NCBI GenBank assembly: GCA_964424335.1
Contig: CAYRIY010000030.1
Coordinates: 1-34,291 of the forward strand
DNA from: CAYRIY01 sp964424335
Lineage (GTDB): Bacteria > Bacillota > Limnochordia > DTU080 > RSA5
Reading direction: 5' to 3'
DNA length: 34,291 bases
Below are positions 24,338 through 32,681 of the stretch, piece by piece. The translations under genes were made by a program, and so were the position numbers. The notes under the pieces were generated by a model, which was not told the origin of the DNA, did no database searches, and saw only the letters and a program-made list of their open reading frames with translations. Positions within the stretch are counted from its first letter, which is position 1, and each line of letters starts with the position of its first letter.

Positions 24338-25233
24338 GTGTGTCCATTTCGGGAAAGACCACCGTCGTAGGCGTGATCGGCGATCCCGTATCGCACACGC
24401 TTTCGCCGCCAATGCACAACGCAGCGTTTTCGCAGCTTGGGATCGATTGGGTCTACGTGCCCTTTCATGTACGGCCCGAATTTGTGGGCGCGGCCGTTCG
24501 CAGCATTCCGGCCCTTGGCCTCAAGGGCTTTAACGTCACAGTGCCGCACAAGGTCGCGGTGATGGAACATCTCGACGAAATCGACCGAGAGGCGCAGCTC
24601 ATCGGCGCCGTCAACACCGTGGTGCACGAGCGTGGTCGGCTGATCGGTTACAACACCGACGGCCGCGGCTTCCTGCGCAGCCTCCAGCGCCAGGGCGGAC
24701 GAACGGTCGCCGGCGCCAACGTGCTGATCCTTGGAGCGGGCGGGGCCGCCAAGGCGATCGCCTGCTCCGCAGCGCTAGCGGGGGCAGGGCGCCTTGTGAT
24801 CGCGAACCGCACCTTTGATAAGGCAAACGACCTCGCACACATGGTGAACGAACAGACGGGCGTGCCCGCCGACGCCGTGGAGCTGGACGGAGCAGGCCGA
24901 GCTGAGAGCCGTTTGGCGGAAGCTTTAGGTGAAGCGGACATCGTCGTTCAGACGACATCGGTGGGCATGTATCCCCGCCACGACGTCCCGCCGATCGTTG
25001 ACGTCACGCGACTCAAGCGGGAGGCGCTCGTCTGCGACATCGTTTACCGCCCACGAGAGACCTCCTTGATCAGGGCGGCAAAAACGCACGGTTGCGACGT
25101 GTTGACGGGCGAGGGGATGCTCGCCTATCAAGGCGCCATTGCTCTTGAACTCTGGACTGGGCTGGACGCCCCCGACGAGTTGATGCTCCAAACGCTAATC
25201 AATCTGCTCGCAGCCGAAGCGGCTGCAGTTTGA
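24334..25233 (+). CDS. aroE: Shikimate dehydrogenase
   Basis: AroE reduces 3-dehydroshikimate to shikimate with NADPH in aromatic amino acid synthesis. The 299-residue protein shows shikimate-binding SHTLSP (20-25), catalytic K73 in VTVPHK and D109 in YNTDGRGF, and the NADP loop GAGGAAKA near 129. The C-terminal GEGMLAYQGAIALELWTG block is typical. GTG 24334 overlaps the lonC stop by four bases (GTGA), so it is coupled to lonC. In most Bacillota it sits elsewhere, often near yqeH, so this linkage is notable. Confidence 0.95.
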   Translation: MSVSISGKTTVVGVIGDPVSHTLSPPMHNAAFSQLGIDWVYVPFHVRPEFVGAAVRSIPALGLKGFNVTVPHKVAVMEHLDEIDREAQLIGAVNTVVHERGRLIGYNTDGRGFLRSLQRQGGRTVAGANVLILGAGGAAKAIACSAALAGAGRLVIANRTFDKANDLAHMVNEQTGVPADAVELDGAGRAESRLAEALGEADIVVQTTSVGMYPRHDVPPIVDVTRLKREALVCDIVYRPRETSLIRAAKTHGCDVLTGEGMLAYQGAIALELWTGLDAPDELMLQTLINLLAAEAAAV

Positions 25234-25249
25234 CCCGAGGTGACCGATC

Positions 25250-26479
25250 GTGCCGACTTCTCACCTTCGGACGACGACGATCTATAACGCCCGCGTCGTC
25301 CTCGAACACGCGGTGCTGGAAAAGGGAGCCGTCATCCTTGTCGGCGACCGCATCGCGTACCTAGGCCCGCAGGATGTGCTTCCCAAGGTCGTCAACTTGC
25401 CTGCGAGCACGGACACCGTAGACACCACGTGCGGCGACGCCTACGACGCGGATGGCGGGTGGGTTTTTCCCGGCTTCATCGACGGCCACATACACGGCGG
25501 CGGCGGCGCAGACACGATGAACGGGACGCCGGAGGCGATCGAGACCATCGCTCGCGTTCACGCGCGGCACGGTACGACGGCGTTTTTGCCGACTACCATG
25601 ACGGCGCCCCATGACGACATCATGGGCGCGGCTCGAGCCGTGAAAGAGGCGATGCACCGCTCTCGGGAGGAGGCGTGGTCCGGCGCCCGTGTGCTCGGAA
25701 TGCACCTTGAAGGGCCCTACCTCAACCCCAAGCGAGCCGGCGCCCAAGACCCCAAGTGGATGCGGCGGGCCGACTTAAGCGAACTTGGCGAGATTTTGAG
25801 CGTGCTCGAGGACGGTTTCAAGCTGGCCACGATCGCGCCGGAGATTCCCGGGGGCGCCGAGGCGCTCGAATACCTTCACCGCGCCGGCGTCGTGGTTTCC
25901 ATCGGACACTCGGACGCCACGATGGAAGAAGCGTCCGAAGCCTTCCGCGCCGGCGTCGACCACGTGACGCACACATACAACGGCATGCGAGGCTTGCACC
26001 ACCGCGATCCCGGCACGGTGGGCGCGGCGCTCCTTTCCGAACAGGCCCTGTGCGAGGTGATCGCCGACGGGATTCACGTGCATCCCGACGCGATCCGGCT
26101 CCTGTGGATGATGAAAGGGACGTCCGGCGTGTGCCTTATCACGGACGCCATCGAATCTGCGGACATGCCGGACGGCGTCTACCAACTCGGGGGGCAACAG
26201 GTGACCGTAAAAGACGGGGCCTGCCGACTCGAGAACGGATCGCTCGCCGGCAGCATGCTCACTATGGAGCGCGCCGTGCGATTCATGGTGCGCGAGGTGG
26301 GCGTGCCGCCCGCCGACGCCGCTCGCATGGCTTCGCTCAATTTGGCGTCGCAGCTAAGGATCTCCGGCCGCAAGGGGAGTCTCAAGGTTGGCAAAGACGC
26401 CGATGTGGTTCTCTTGGATAGCGATTTTCAGGTCCTCAAGACCTGGGTCGAAGGAAAGCTCGTCTACGCCGCATCCTAA
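25250..26479 (+). CDS. nagA: N-acetylglucosamine-6-phosphate deacetylase (second NagA paralogue)
   Basis: A 409-residue amidohydrolase with the NagA signatures PGFIDGHIHGGGG, GTTAFLPTT, HLEGPYLNPKRAGAQ, SIGHSDATMEEA, THTYNGMRGLHHRDPG, ADGIHVHPDA and LITDAIESA, where the Asp is the expected catalytic base. It is nearer to the standard NagA pattern than the copy at 8319, so it probably serves GlcNAc-6-phosphate and cell-wall recycling. GTG 25250 follows GAGGTGA. It lies 16 bases after aroE and may share its transcript. No nagB is next to it in the window. Its TAA stop ends ten bases before the assembly gap. Confidence 0.92.
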   Translation: MPTSHLRTTTIYNARVVLEHAVLEKGAVILVGDRIAYLGPQDVLPKVVNLPASTDTVDTTCGDAYDADGGWVFPGFIDGHIHGGGGADTMNGTPEAIETIARVHARHGTTAFLPTTMTAPHDDIMGAARAVKEAMHRSREEAWSGARVLGMHLEGPYLNPKRAGAQDPKWMRRADLSELGEILSVLEDGFKLATIAPEIPGGAEALEYLHRAGVVVSIGHSDATMEEASEAFRAGVDHVTHTYNGMRGLHHRDPGTVGAALLSEQALCEVIADGIHVHPDAIRLLWMMKGTSGVCLITDAIESADMPDGVYQLGGQQVTVKDGACRLENGSLAGSMLTMERAVRFMVREVGVPPADAARMASLNLASQLRISGRKGSLKVGKDADVVLLDSDFQVLKTWVEGKLVYAAS

Positions 26480-26489
26480 TTCAAGCTTT

Positions 26490-26589
26490 NNNNNNNNNNN
26501 NNNNNNNNNNNNNNNNNNNNNNNNNNNNNNNNNNNNNNNNNNNNNNNNNNNNNNNNNNNNNNNNNNNNNNNNNNNNNNNNNNNNNNNNN
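26490..26589. other. Assembly gap of 100 N
   Basis: Exactly 100 N, the usual placeholder for a gap of unknown size. The 11 bases before it (26479-26489) and the 11 bases after it (26590-26600) are identical, ATTCAAGCTTT. The contigs may therefore overlap or be separated by a collapsed repeat. Linkage across this point is not proven by sequence. Confidence 0.98.
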
Positions 26590-26610
26590 ATTCAAGCTTT
26601 GGCAAATGTG

Positions 26611-26645
26611 TCAAGTGGCCCCGCGACATGAAGCGGGGCCATTTT
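26611..26645 (+). terminator. Rho-independent terminator, probably of the nagA transcript
   Basis: GGCCCCGC (26617-26624) pairs with GCGGGGCC (26633-26640) around GACATGAA and is followed by ATTTT. The outer GTCAAG and TTTTGAC can lengthen the stem. It lies just right of the gap. If the two contig ends overlap directly, it would stand about 20 bases after the nagA stop, a normal position. The minus-strand gene at 26726 could also use it. Confidence 0.75.
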
Positions 26646-26740
26646 GACTTTGGGCTTTTAGGGCTTTGGGCTTTGGGCTTCAATGCTTTAGCGCTTCGGA
26701 CTTTAAGGCTTTAGCGCTTTGGGCTTTAGAGCTTGAGGGC
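26645..26740. repeat. Quasi-periodic GCTTTRG short repeats
   Basis: About a dozen loosely repeated seven- to eight-base units of the form GGGCTTT or GCTTTAG follow one another from the terminator into the last codons of the minus-strand thiamine-diphosphate enzyme gene (stop 26726). The nearby gap-flanking word ends in AAGCTTT, so the array may reach towards the gap. No spacer pattern or longer unit is present. Confidence 0.6.
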
Positions 26741-28471
26741 AAGCGCCTTGTGAGCGCCGTTCGTTGACCCGACCATTGGCGGGATACGGACCGGGGCGGT
26801 CACCACGTCGACCAGGCACGGTCGGTTGGCCGAGAACGCCCGGCCCAGGGCATCCCCCAGTTGGGCGCTGCTCTCGACTCGGATTCCCTCGGCGCCGCAC
26901 TCCTTGGCAAACCGTGCGAAGTCCGGGTTGTTTAGCCGGACGCCGTGGGGCTTTAGGCCGAGGGCTTGCATTTCATTCTCCTCCATGGCAAGGCTGTGGT
27001 TGTTGACGACGACGACGGTGATCGGAACCCTGAGCCGCACCGCGGTGAGGATCTCGGCGAGCGACATGCCGATGCCACCGTCGCCGACGACGGCCACGAC
27101 CTGCCGATCGGGGTGCGCGAGCTTCGCCGCGATCGCGGCGGGAAGGCCAAACCCCATCGTGCGCCAGTACCCGGAAATAAGGAGATCTTGGCCGCCGGTG
27201 CCTCGGAAGTGGCGATTAAACCACAGCACGTGTTCGCCTACGTCCAAAGCGATGACCGCGTTCGGCGCCACGTGGCGGCTCAGCGCGCTGATGACCGCGG
27301 CCGGGTGCACGTGGGTTTCTGCGGCGCCGTTCATCGTAGTCGCTGTCGCTTCGTCATAAAGGCGCGCCTCCCAGGCGGCGCGAAGCTCGCTCGTGCGCCG
27401 CTCCCACTCGGGGCGGGGATAGTTGGGGGCGCGGGAGAGTAGCTGGGGGACCACTTCGGCCATCGGACCCACGACACCGTAGACGGAGAGGGAATGGATC
27501 CCGACGTGCTCCGGGCGCACGTTGACGTCAATGAGGCACGAGTGCTCCGGCACGAACCCTTGCGGCCACCAGGTCGTGCCGAGGCGCAAGATGCAGTCGG
27601 CCTCATGGAGCAACTGGATCGAGGCCTCCGATCCTCCCTCGCCGATGCCGCCGATGACGAGATGATGGTTTCGGGGCACCTGGCCCGCAGCGCCGAGGCT
27701 GTAGACGATCGGGGACCTAAGCGTTTCCGCCAGGCGGATCACGTCGCCCATCGCCGCACGGGCGCCCACGCCGACCATGATGACCGGGCGCTCGGCTTGG
27801 TGCAGCATGCCCATGGCGCCGTCGATGATGTGCGGGTACGAGCGGGCGGGAGTCTCGAGGTACGGTTCCGGCGGACGGATGGAGGCGCCGACGGCGCTCA
27901 TGGTCCAGAGGTCCTTGGGGACGCTCACGTGCGCGGTGGTTCGCTTTGCGACCGCGGTTCGCAGCGCCTGACCAAGCACGTGCTCGGACGCTAGGGGATT
28001 GGAAAGTTCCGCGCTGTACGAAGTGACGGGACTGAGAAGGAGTTGCAACTGCACGAACTGTTTGTGCACCGTGCCGACCTTGTCGCTTGGCACTTGGCCG
28101 GTGATCGCGAGCACCGGAGTCGAGTCGGTCATGGCGTCCGCGAGCCCATTGACGAGGTGCGCCGCTCCGGGGCCCGATGTAGCCACGCAAACCCCCGGCG
28201 TCTGGGTGAGCGCGGCTTCGGCCTTCGCCATGAAGACGGCCGCCTCTTCGTGGCGGGTCGGGATAAACTGGATGCTCGACCGTTCTCCCAAACACGAGAT
28301 CAACGGGAGAATCGTGTCTCCGACAACGCCGTAAACTCGCTTCACTCCCCAGGCGCGGAGTTGAGCGACAAAGTAGTCGGCGACCGTGTTGTGTGCCTTT
28401 CCAGGTCGCCATATAGTCTGAAGCGGCGCTTCGGCGCCGCCTTGCGGCTTTGGTTCGGTTCCCAACGGCAT
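26726..28471 (-). CDS. Thiamine-diphosphate-dependent enzyme, pyruvate oxidase/acetolactate synthase-like
   Basis: A 581-residue three-domain enzyme of the family that decarboxylates 2-keto acids with thiamine diphosphate. The N-terminal domain has GVVGDTILPL and the activating glutamate in TRHEEAAVF (about E75), then ATSGPGAAHLVNGLADA. A central domain carries VGVGARAAMGDVIRLAE. The C-terminal domain has the cofactor motif GDGGIGMS followed about 25 residues later by NNHS (about 461-490). ATG 28471 has GGGAGG about ten bases upstream; the frame extends 37 codons further without support. Pyruvate oxidase, acetolactate synthase and related decarboxylases share this plan, so the substrate is open. 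It lies 82 bases after the gluconokinase gene on the same strand. Confidence 0.82.
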   Translation of the reverse strand: MPLGTEPKPQGGAEAPLQTIWRPGKAHNTVADYFVAQLRAWGVKRVYGVVGDTILPLISCLGERSSIQFIPTRHEEAAVFMAKAEAALTQTPGVCVATSGPGAAHLVNGLADAMTDSTPVLAITGQVPSDKVGTVHKQFVQLQLLLSPVTSYSAELSNPLASEHVLGQALRTAVAKRTTAHVSVPKDLWTMSAVGASIRPPEPYLETPARSYPHIIDGAMGMLHQAERPVIMVGVGARAAMGDVIRLAETLRSPIVYSLGAAGQVPRNHHLVIGGIGEGGSEASIQLLHEADCILRLGTTWWPQGFVPEHSCLIDVNVRPEHVGIHSLSVYGVVGPMAEVVPQLLSRAPNYPRPEWERRTSELRAAWEARLYDEATATTMNGAAETHVHPAAVISALSRHVAPNAVIALDVGEHVLWFNRHFRGTGGQDLLISGYWRTMGFGLPAAIAAKLAHPDRQVVAVVGDGGIGMSLAEILTAVRLRVPITVVVVNNHSLAMEENEMQALGLKPHGVRLNNPDFARFAKECGAEGIRVESSAQLGDALGRAFSANRPCLVDVVTAPVRIPPMVGSTNGAHKALALKL

Positions 28472-28553
28472 TCTGGCATTCCCTCCCGAAAAAGGTTCGG
28501 GAGTTAGTCTGCCGCAAGTCGGCGCGAGGCATGTCTTTGATGATTGCTTGATG

Positions 28554-30053
28554 TTAGCCCTGAAGGGCGAGAATGCCCCCAAAATGCGGCTTCATTGCGC
28601 CGTAAAGCTGCTTATACGCATCGTAAAAGCGCTTGTATCGCTCGTGGGCTGCCATATCGGGATGAATCGAAGCCTGCACGGGAATCTCGCCGACAAGCGT
28701 CCGCCACTTCAGATCGGGAATGAGCGCCTCAAGGCCGATCGCCGCACACCCGATGAGCGAACCTTCTTTTTCGGCGGGCACCTCCAACGTCCTGCCCAAC
28801 ACGTCCGCCAAGACTTGGGGCCACGTCGAGGAGGCGACAAATCCGCCCGTGATGCGAATGCGCTCAGGCACATCGGCCACGTCGGCCACGGCCTCGTACA
28901 CCCAGGCGATCTGGTATGCGATCCCTTCCATGACTGCTCGCACGAAATGCGGCGCGGCGTGATGGAGGCCGAGTCCAGCAAGATAGCCGCGGGCCTCGCC
29001 CTGCCAGCCTGGGTTGCGTTCGCCCGCGAGGTACGGGGCGAGGATGAGGCCTTCCGAGCCTGGCGAGACACTGGCGGCCATTTGGTCGAGGCTTTCGTGA
29101 ACGTTTGGCCCTGTGGCAATTCCAGGAAAGGTTTTGACGAGCCAGTCGAGCGTGCTTGCGCCACCATTGATGGCGCCGCCCACGACCCAGGTCGCATCCC
29201 CAAGATAGTAGCCCCACGTTCTCGCATCGTCGTCGACGCAAGGAACGCTCGAGAACATGCGGACAGCGCTGCTCGTGCCGACCGTGATCGCCATATCGCC
29301 TTGGGCGATACACCCTGCTCCGACGTTGGCAAGGGGGCCGTCCGCCCCGCCTGCGATGATCGGGAGTTGGCCTAGGCCCCAAGCGTCGGCGAGCTCTTTC
29401 CTGAGAAGACCGGGGGACTCGCCGGGCTCGACGACCCTTGGTAGCCGGTCGGTCGCAATACCAGCTATTTCGAGGGCGAGGGGATCCCAGGTGAGATCGT
29501 CGATGTTGAGCAGACCGTTGCCTGAAGCGATCGAGAGATCCTCCACCCACTCGCCCGTCAGGTGATGTAGAAGATAGCTCTTGATCGACGAGAAGCGTGC
29601 GATCCGGTCAAACAGTGCCTGGTCGTTCGCCCTGAGCCACCCGATTTTAGCGGGGAAGTACATGGCGTGAACGGGACATCCCGTGCGGCGATAAAGTTCC
29701 CGCGCGTCGGAGCGATCGGCGAGCGTCTTGGCGGTTTGCGCGGCGCGCATGTCTGCCCACGTCCACGCGTTGGTTAGCGGGGCGTCGTCGCTGCCGATCC
29801 CGATGAGGCTGTGCATTGCACTGTCGAGCGCGATTCCGACAACCTCGGCGTCGCTCGGGGCATCTGCCAAGCACCTTCGTACCGCAGAATCGAGCGCAGA
29901 CACGATCTCATGCGGGTTTTGCTCGGCCCAGCCCGGTCTTGGCGTGCTCAACGTGTACTTGCTTGCACCGATGGACTTGATGGCGAGTTTCGTATCGACG
30001 AGCGCGGCTCGGGTGGAGCTCGTTCCTATATCAATCGCCATGATGACTTGCAC
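28554..30053 (-). CDS. gntK: Gluconokinase, FGGY family
   Basis: The 499-residue protein is an FGGY carbohydrate kinase most like gluconokinase of Bacillus (GntK). It opens with MAIDIGTSSTRAALVD, has AEQNPHEI, LDSAMHSLIGI, WTWADMRA and RRTGCPVHAMYFPAKI, then GGADGPLANVGAG, TVGTSSAVR and GGAINGGASTLDW, and near the C-terminus PYLAGERNPGWQ and RITGGFVASSTWPQ. It would make 6-phosphogluconate from gluconate and ATP. GTG 30053 is chosen with AAAGGATG before it; an ATG four codons later also fits. No gntR, gntP or gntZ is adjacent. Other FGGY substrates remain possible. Confidence 0.85.
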   Translation of the reverse strand: MQVIMAIDIGTSSTRAALVDTKLAIKSIGASKYTLSTPRPGWAEQNPHEIVSALDSAVRRCLADAPSDAEVVGIALDSAMHSLIGIGSDDAPLTNAWTWADMRAAQTAKTLADRSDARELYRRTGCPVHAMYFPAKIGWLRANDQALFDRIARFSSIKSYLLHHLTGEWVEDLSIASGNGLLNIDDLTWDPLALEIAGIATDRLPRVVEPGESPGLLRKELADAWGLGQLPIIAGGADGPLANVGAGCIAQGDMAITVGTSSAVRMFSSVPCVDDDARTWGYYLGDATWVVGGAINGGASTLDWLVKTFPGIATGPNVHESLDQMAASVSPGSEGLILAPYLAGERNPGWQGEARGYLAGLGLHHAAPHFVRAVMEGIAYQIAWVYEAVADVADVPERIRITGGFVASSTWPQVLADVLGRTLEVPAEKEGSLIGCAAIGLEALIPDLKWRTLVGEIPVQASIHPDMAAHERYKRFYDAYKQLYGAMKPHFGGILALQG

Positions 30054-30259
30054 GGCGGGACATCCTTTCTAACAGGCGAAAGATGAAAGCACTCCGGTCT
30101 TTTTATCGATTGCCCAAGGAAGTCCCTGCCTGGCTTGGATGAGTCGAGGTTCGACGGATTGCCGATGGTGGCGTTGCCGACCCGCACGCCGCAGATTCTG
30201 ATGGGGAGCATCCGCTGCTCGAGCGCTGGCTCGTAAACACATCAGGAATCACGATTTTC

Positions 30260-31240
30260 AATCCGAAAAGTGCCCGGAGCCTCGGTGGATGGAAGGTTCC
30301 GTCTCCTCCGCTTGCTTTACTACGAATCAATTGCCTGCTAGAGAGCGTCGGGCTTTCCGTCCAGCCGTGCTTTGAGGCGAGCGGCGCTAATTGAGAGCAC
30401 ATTTCGGATTGCTGCGCCGGTTCATGGCCAAGTCGTTTCCGTTCGACCAGAGTAGTCGATCCCGCCGGGGAATGTCTCTCTCCCGTTCCGGAGAATGCCC
30501 TCTAATGCGCAGCGGAGGCGATATGCATCCGCTCATCCGAGGACCCAGCGCTATAACCCCAGCTATCGATGGGAACTAAGCCGCGTGTCGGTTCCTCGGA
30601 CGCGGCACCTCATAGGCTGTAGTCATTTTTCGGATGAAATTGCCGCTTCGACGCAGTCCTTCATTAAGACCCTTGGGATCCGAGAGATAGCCATAAATTT
30701 GATGGCCAATCCGAAAAGTATCCGGTACGTCAGTGGATGAACGGTTTCGCCTCCGTCGTTTGCTTCACTGCAAATCAACTGCCTGCTAAAAAGCGTCGGG
30801 CTTTCCGAACAGCGTGCTTTGAGACAAAGGGCGCTATCATTGAGAGCACATTTCGGATTGACCGGTGTGCGTTCACGAGCGAGGAGTTTCCGTCCATCGG
30901 CAGCAGTCGAGCCCACTGGGGCGTTTCCGTCCATCGGCAGCAGTCGAGCCCACTGGTGCATTTCCGTCCACCGGTGGCAGTCAAGCCCGCCGGGGAATTT
31001 CTCTCTCCCAAATCCGGAAAATGCCCTCAAATGCGCGGGGGGACGGTTGCGTATCCGACCAAAGCGAGCACCTTGCGCTATAATCCCAGCTATCGACGGG
31101 CGGCAATTCGCGTGTCGGCCCCTTGAATGCGGCATCTCGCGGTCTCAGGTCATTCTCCGGACGGAATCGCCGCCGGGTAGTCATCTCTCATCAAGATCCC
31201 CGGCACACCGAGTGCGCCAAGCCCGATTTGCTTCCAGCCA
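30260..31240. repeat. Two tandem diverged copies of a ~450-bp intergenic repeat
   Basis: Copy 1 runs from about 30260 to 30707 and copy 2 from about 30708 to 31240. Matching landmarks include AATCCGAAAAGT (30260; 30708), GCGTCGGGCTTTCC (30345; 30793), GAGAGCACATTTCGGATTG (30393; 30842), GCCGGGGAA (about 30464; 30989), GCTATAAYCCCAGCTATCGA (30550; 31077), CGCGTGTCGG (30582; 31109) and TCATYAAGA (30661; 31188). The offset is 448 bases on the left and 527 on the right because copy 2 holds two extra 37-bp units. Substitutions and small indels are spread along the units without codon pattern. No transposase, terminal inverted repeat or RNA gene is recognised. Together with 30054-30259 and 31241-31391, where I see nothing, this makes a 1.3-kb gene-free stretch. 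Confidence 0.85.
30887..30997. repeat. Three tandem 37-bp units inside repeat copy 2
   Basis: Units start at 30887, 30924 and 30961 with TTTCCGTCCAYCGGYRGCAG, each exactly 37 bases with no spacer. Units 1 and 2 differ only in their last few bases; unit 3 is more diverged and ends GCCGGGGAA. Copy 1 has a single equivalent unit at 30436-30472, closest to unit 3. This is a local tandem expansion. Confidence 0.92.
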
Positions 31241-31391
31241 TTTCAAAATCCGGGGGACCTTGTGATACGATGGAGGAACGGACGCGCGAGGTTAGAATAA
31301 CTGAAAGTTACGGCGTAAAGTGAAGGTCGCGGGCAGGGTTACTAAACTGCTTGGTCACGTAGCGTGAATGTCGTATTGGGGGACGGTTCGC

Positions 31392-32648
31392 ATGATTGGA
31401 GACGTCAAAGACCGCAGGCTCGCTGATGAGGGTCGAAAGCGGATTGAGTGGGCGGACGCCGGGATGCCGGTGCTGCGCCGCATAAGAGAAGACTGGAGCG
31501 CCTCAAAGCCGCTGACGGGCGTGCGGATTGCGGCATGCCTGCACGTGACGACGGAGACCGCCAACTTGATGCGCACGCTCAAGGAGGGGGGAGCGGAGGT
31601 GCGCCTTTGTGCGTCCAACCCGCTCAGCACCCAAGATGCCACGGCAGCGGCGCTCAATGAAGTGTACGGAATCGCGACTTATGCGATCCGGGGTGAGGAT
31701 TCCGAGACGTACTACCGGCATATCAACAACGTACTCGACATCGAGCCGCACCTCACGATGGACGATGGAGCCGACCTTGTAAACACGTTGCACGGCACGA
31801 GGAGCGAGCTCATTCCAAGCGTCCTCGGGGGAACGGAAGAGACCACGACCGGCGTGATCCGGCTCAAGGCGATGGAGGAGAAAGGCTACCTCAAGTTTCC
31901 GATCATCGCCGTAAATGATGCGATGACCAAGCACATGTTCGACAACCGTTACGGCACCGGGCAGTCGACGATCGACGGGATCTTGCGGGCGACCAACTAC
32001 TTGCTTGCGGGGACCGTGTTCGTCGTTGTGGGTTACGGTTGGTGCGGACGGGGACTCGCTATGAGGGCGCGGGGAATGGGCGCCCGGGTGATCGTTGTCG
32101 AAACCGACGCGCTCAAGGCTCTCGAAGCAGTGATGGAAGGGTACGAAGTGACGACGATCGAGGACGCCGTGGGCCGTGGCGACATATTCGTCACCGTCAC
32201 CGGCAATCGGCATGTGATCGATACGGAGCATTTCGAGGCCATGAAAGACGGGGCGCTCGTGGCGAACTCCGGGCATTTCGACGTGGAGATCAACGTAAAA
32301 GACTTACGGGCGATTGCGTCCGAGGTAAGAATCGTCAGAGAAGGCGTCGAGGAGTTTACGCTGGCAGGCGGTAAGCGCATACGGCTGCTCGCCGAAGGGC
32401 GTTTGGTCAACCTCGCTGCGGCCGAAGGCCACCCGGCTCAGGTGATGGACATGAGCTTTGCCAATCAGGCCCTGGCGGCGCATTGGCTCGCCGTGTCAAA
32501 GCCTGAGCTCGAGCGCAAGGTGTACAGCGTGCCCGAGTCGATCGACCGGGAGATCGCACGGCGCAAACTCGAGTCGATGGGTGTCAAGATCGGTGCGCTC
32601 ACGCCCGATCAGGAGCGGTACCTGGCGAGTTTCGACATCGGAACGTGA
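31392..32648 (+). CDS. ahcY: S-adenosylhomocysteine hydrolase
   Basis: AhcY splits S-adenosylhomocysteine to homocysteine and adenosine with a bound NAD. The 418-residue protein (from ATG 31392) has CLHVTTETANLMRTLKEGGAEV, CASNPLSTQDATAAAL, the NDAMTKHMFDNRYGTGQST block, and the NAD loop GYGWCGRG. VETD and NSGHFDVEI follow, and near the C-terminus are NLAAAEGHP and MDMSFANQALA. Bacterial short forms of this length are common. ATG 31392 has GGGGGAC eight or nine bases upstream; ATG 31368 lacks a ribosome site. Many Bacillota use Pfs/LuxS instead, so this route is informative. Downstream genes suggest a methyl-cycle operon. Confidence 0.95.
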   Translation: MIGDVKDRRLADEGRKRIEWADAGMPVLRRIREDWSASKPLTGVRIAACLHVTTETANLMRTLKEGGAEVRLCASNPLSTQDATAAALNEVYGIATYAIRGEDSETYYRHINNVLDIEPHLTMDDGADLVNTLHGTRSELIPSVLGGTEETTTGVIRLKAMEEKGYLKFPIIAVNDAMTKHMFDNRYGTGQSTIDGILRATNYLLAGTVFVVVGYGWCGRGLAMRARGMGARVIVVETDALKALEAVMEGYEVTTIEDAVGRGDIFVTVTGNRHVIDTEHFEAMKDGALVANSGHFDVEINVKDLRAIASEVRIVREGVEEFTLAGGKRIRLLAEGRLVNLAAAEGHPAQVMDMSFANQALAAHWLAVSKPELERKVYSVPESIDREIARRKLESMGVKIGALTPDQERYLASFDIGT

Positions 32649-32681
32649 ACGTAAAGTCCTGACAAACACGGGGGGATACCC

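Noticed and set aside
30887..30997. Possible CRISPR array
   Set aside because: The 37-bp units abut directly with no spacers, there are only three, and no cas gene is present.
31079..31084. TATAAT within repeat copy 2 as a promoter
   Set aside because: No acceptable -35 element at 16-18 bases, and the equivalent position in copy 1 is TATAAC without one either.
30623..31135. Frames of 170 residues (minus) and 129 or 148 residues (plus) inside the 450-bp repeats
   Set aside because: They cross the 37-bp tandem units, which shift frame, lack ribosome sites and resemble no protein family; equivalent frames in copy 1 are broken or shorter.
31241..31391. SAM or SAH riboswitch upstream of ahcY
   Set aside because: I could not find the conserved core stems of either class; the region shows no convincing hairpin order.
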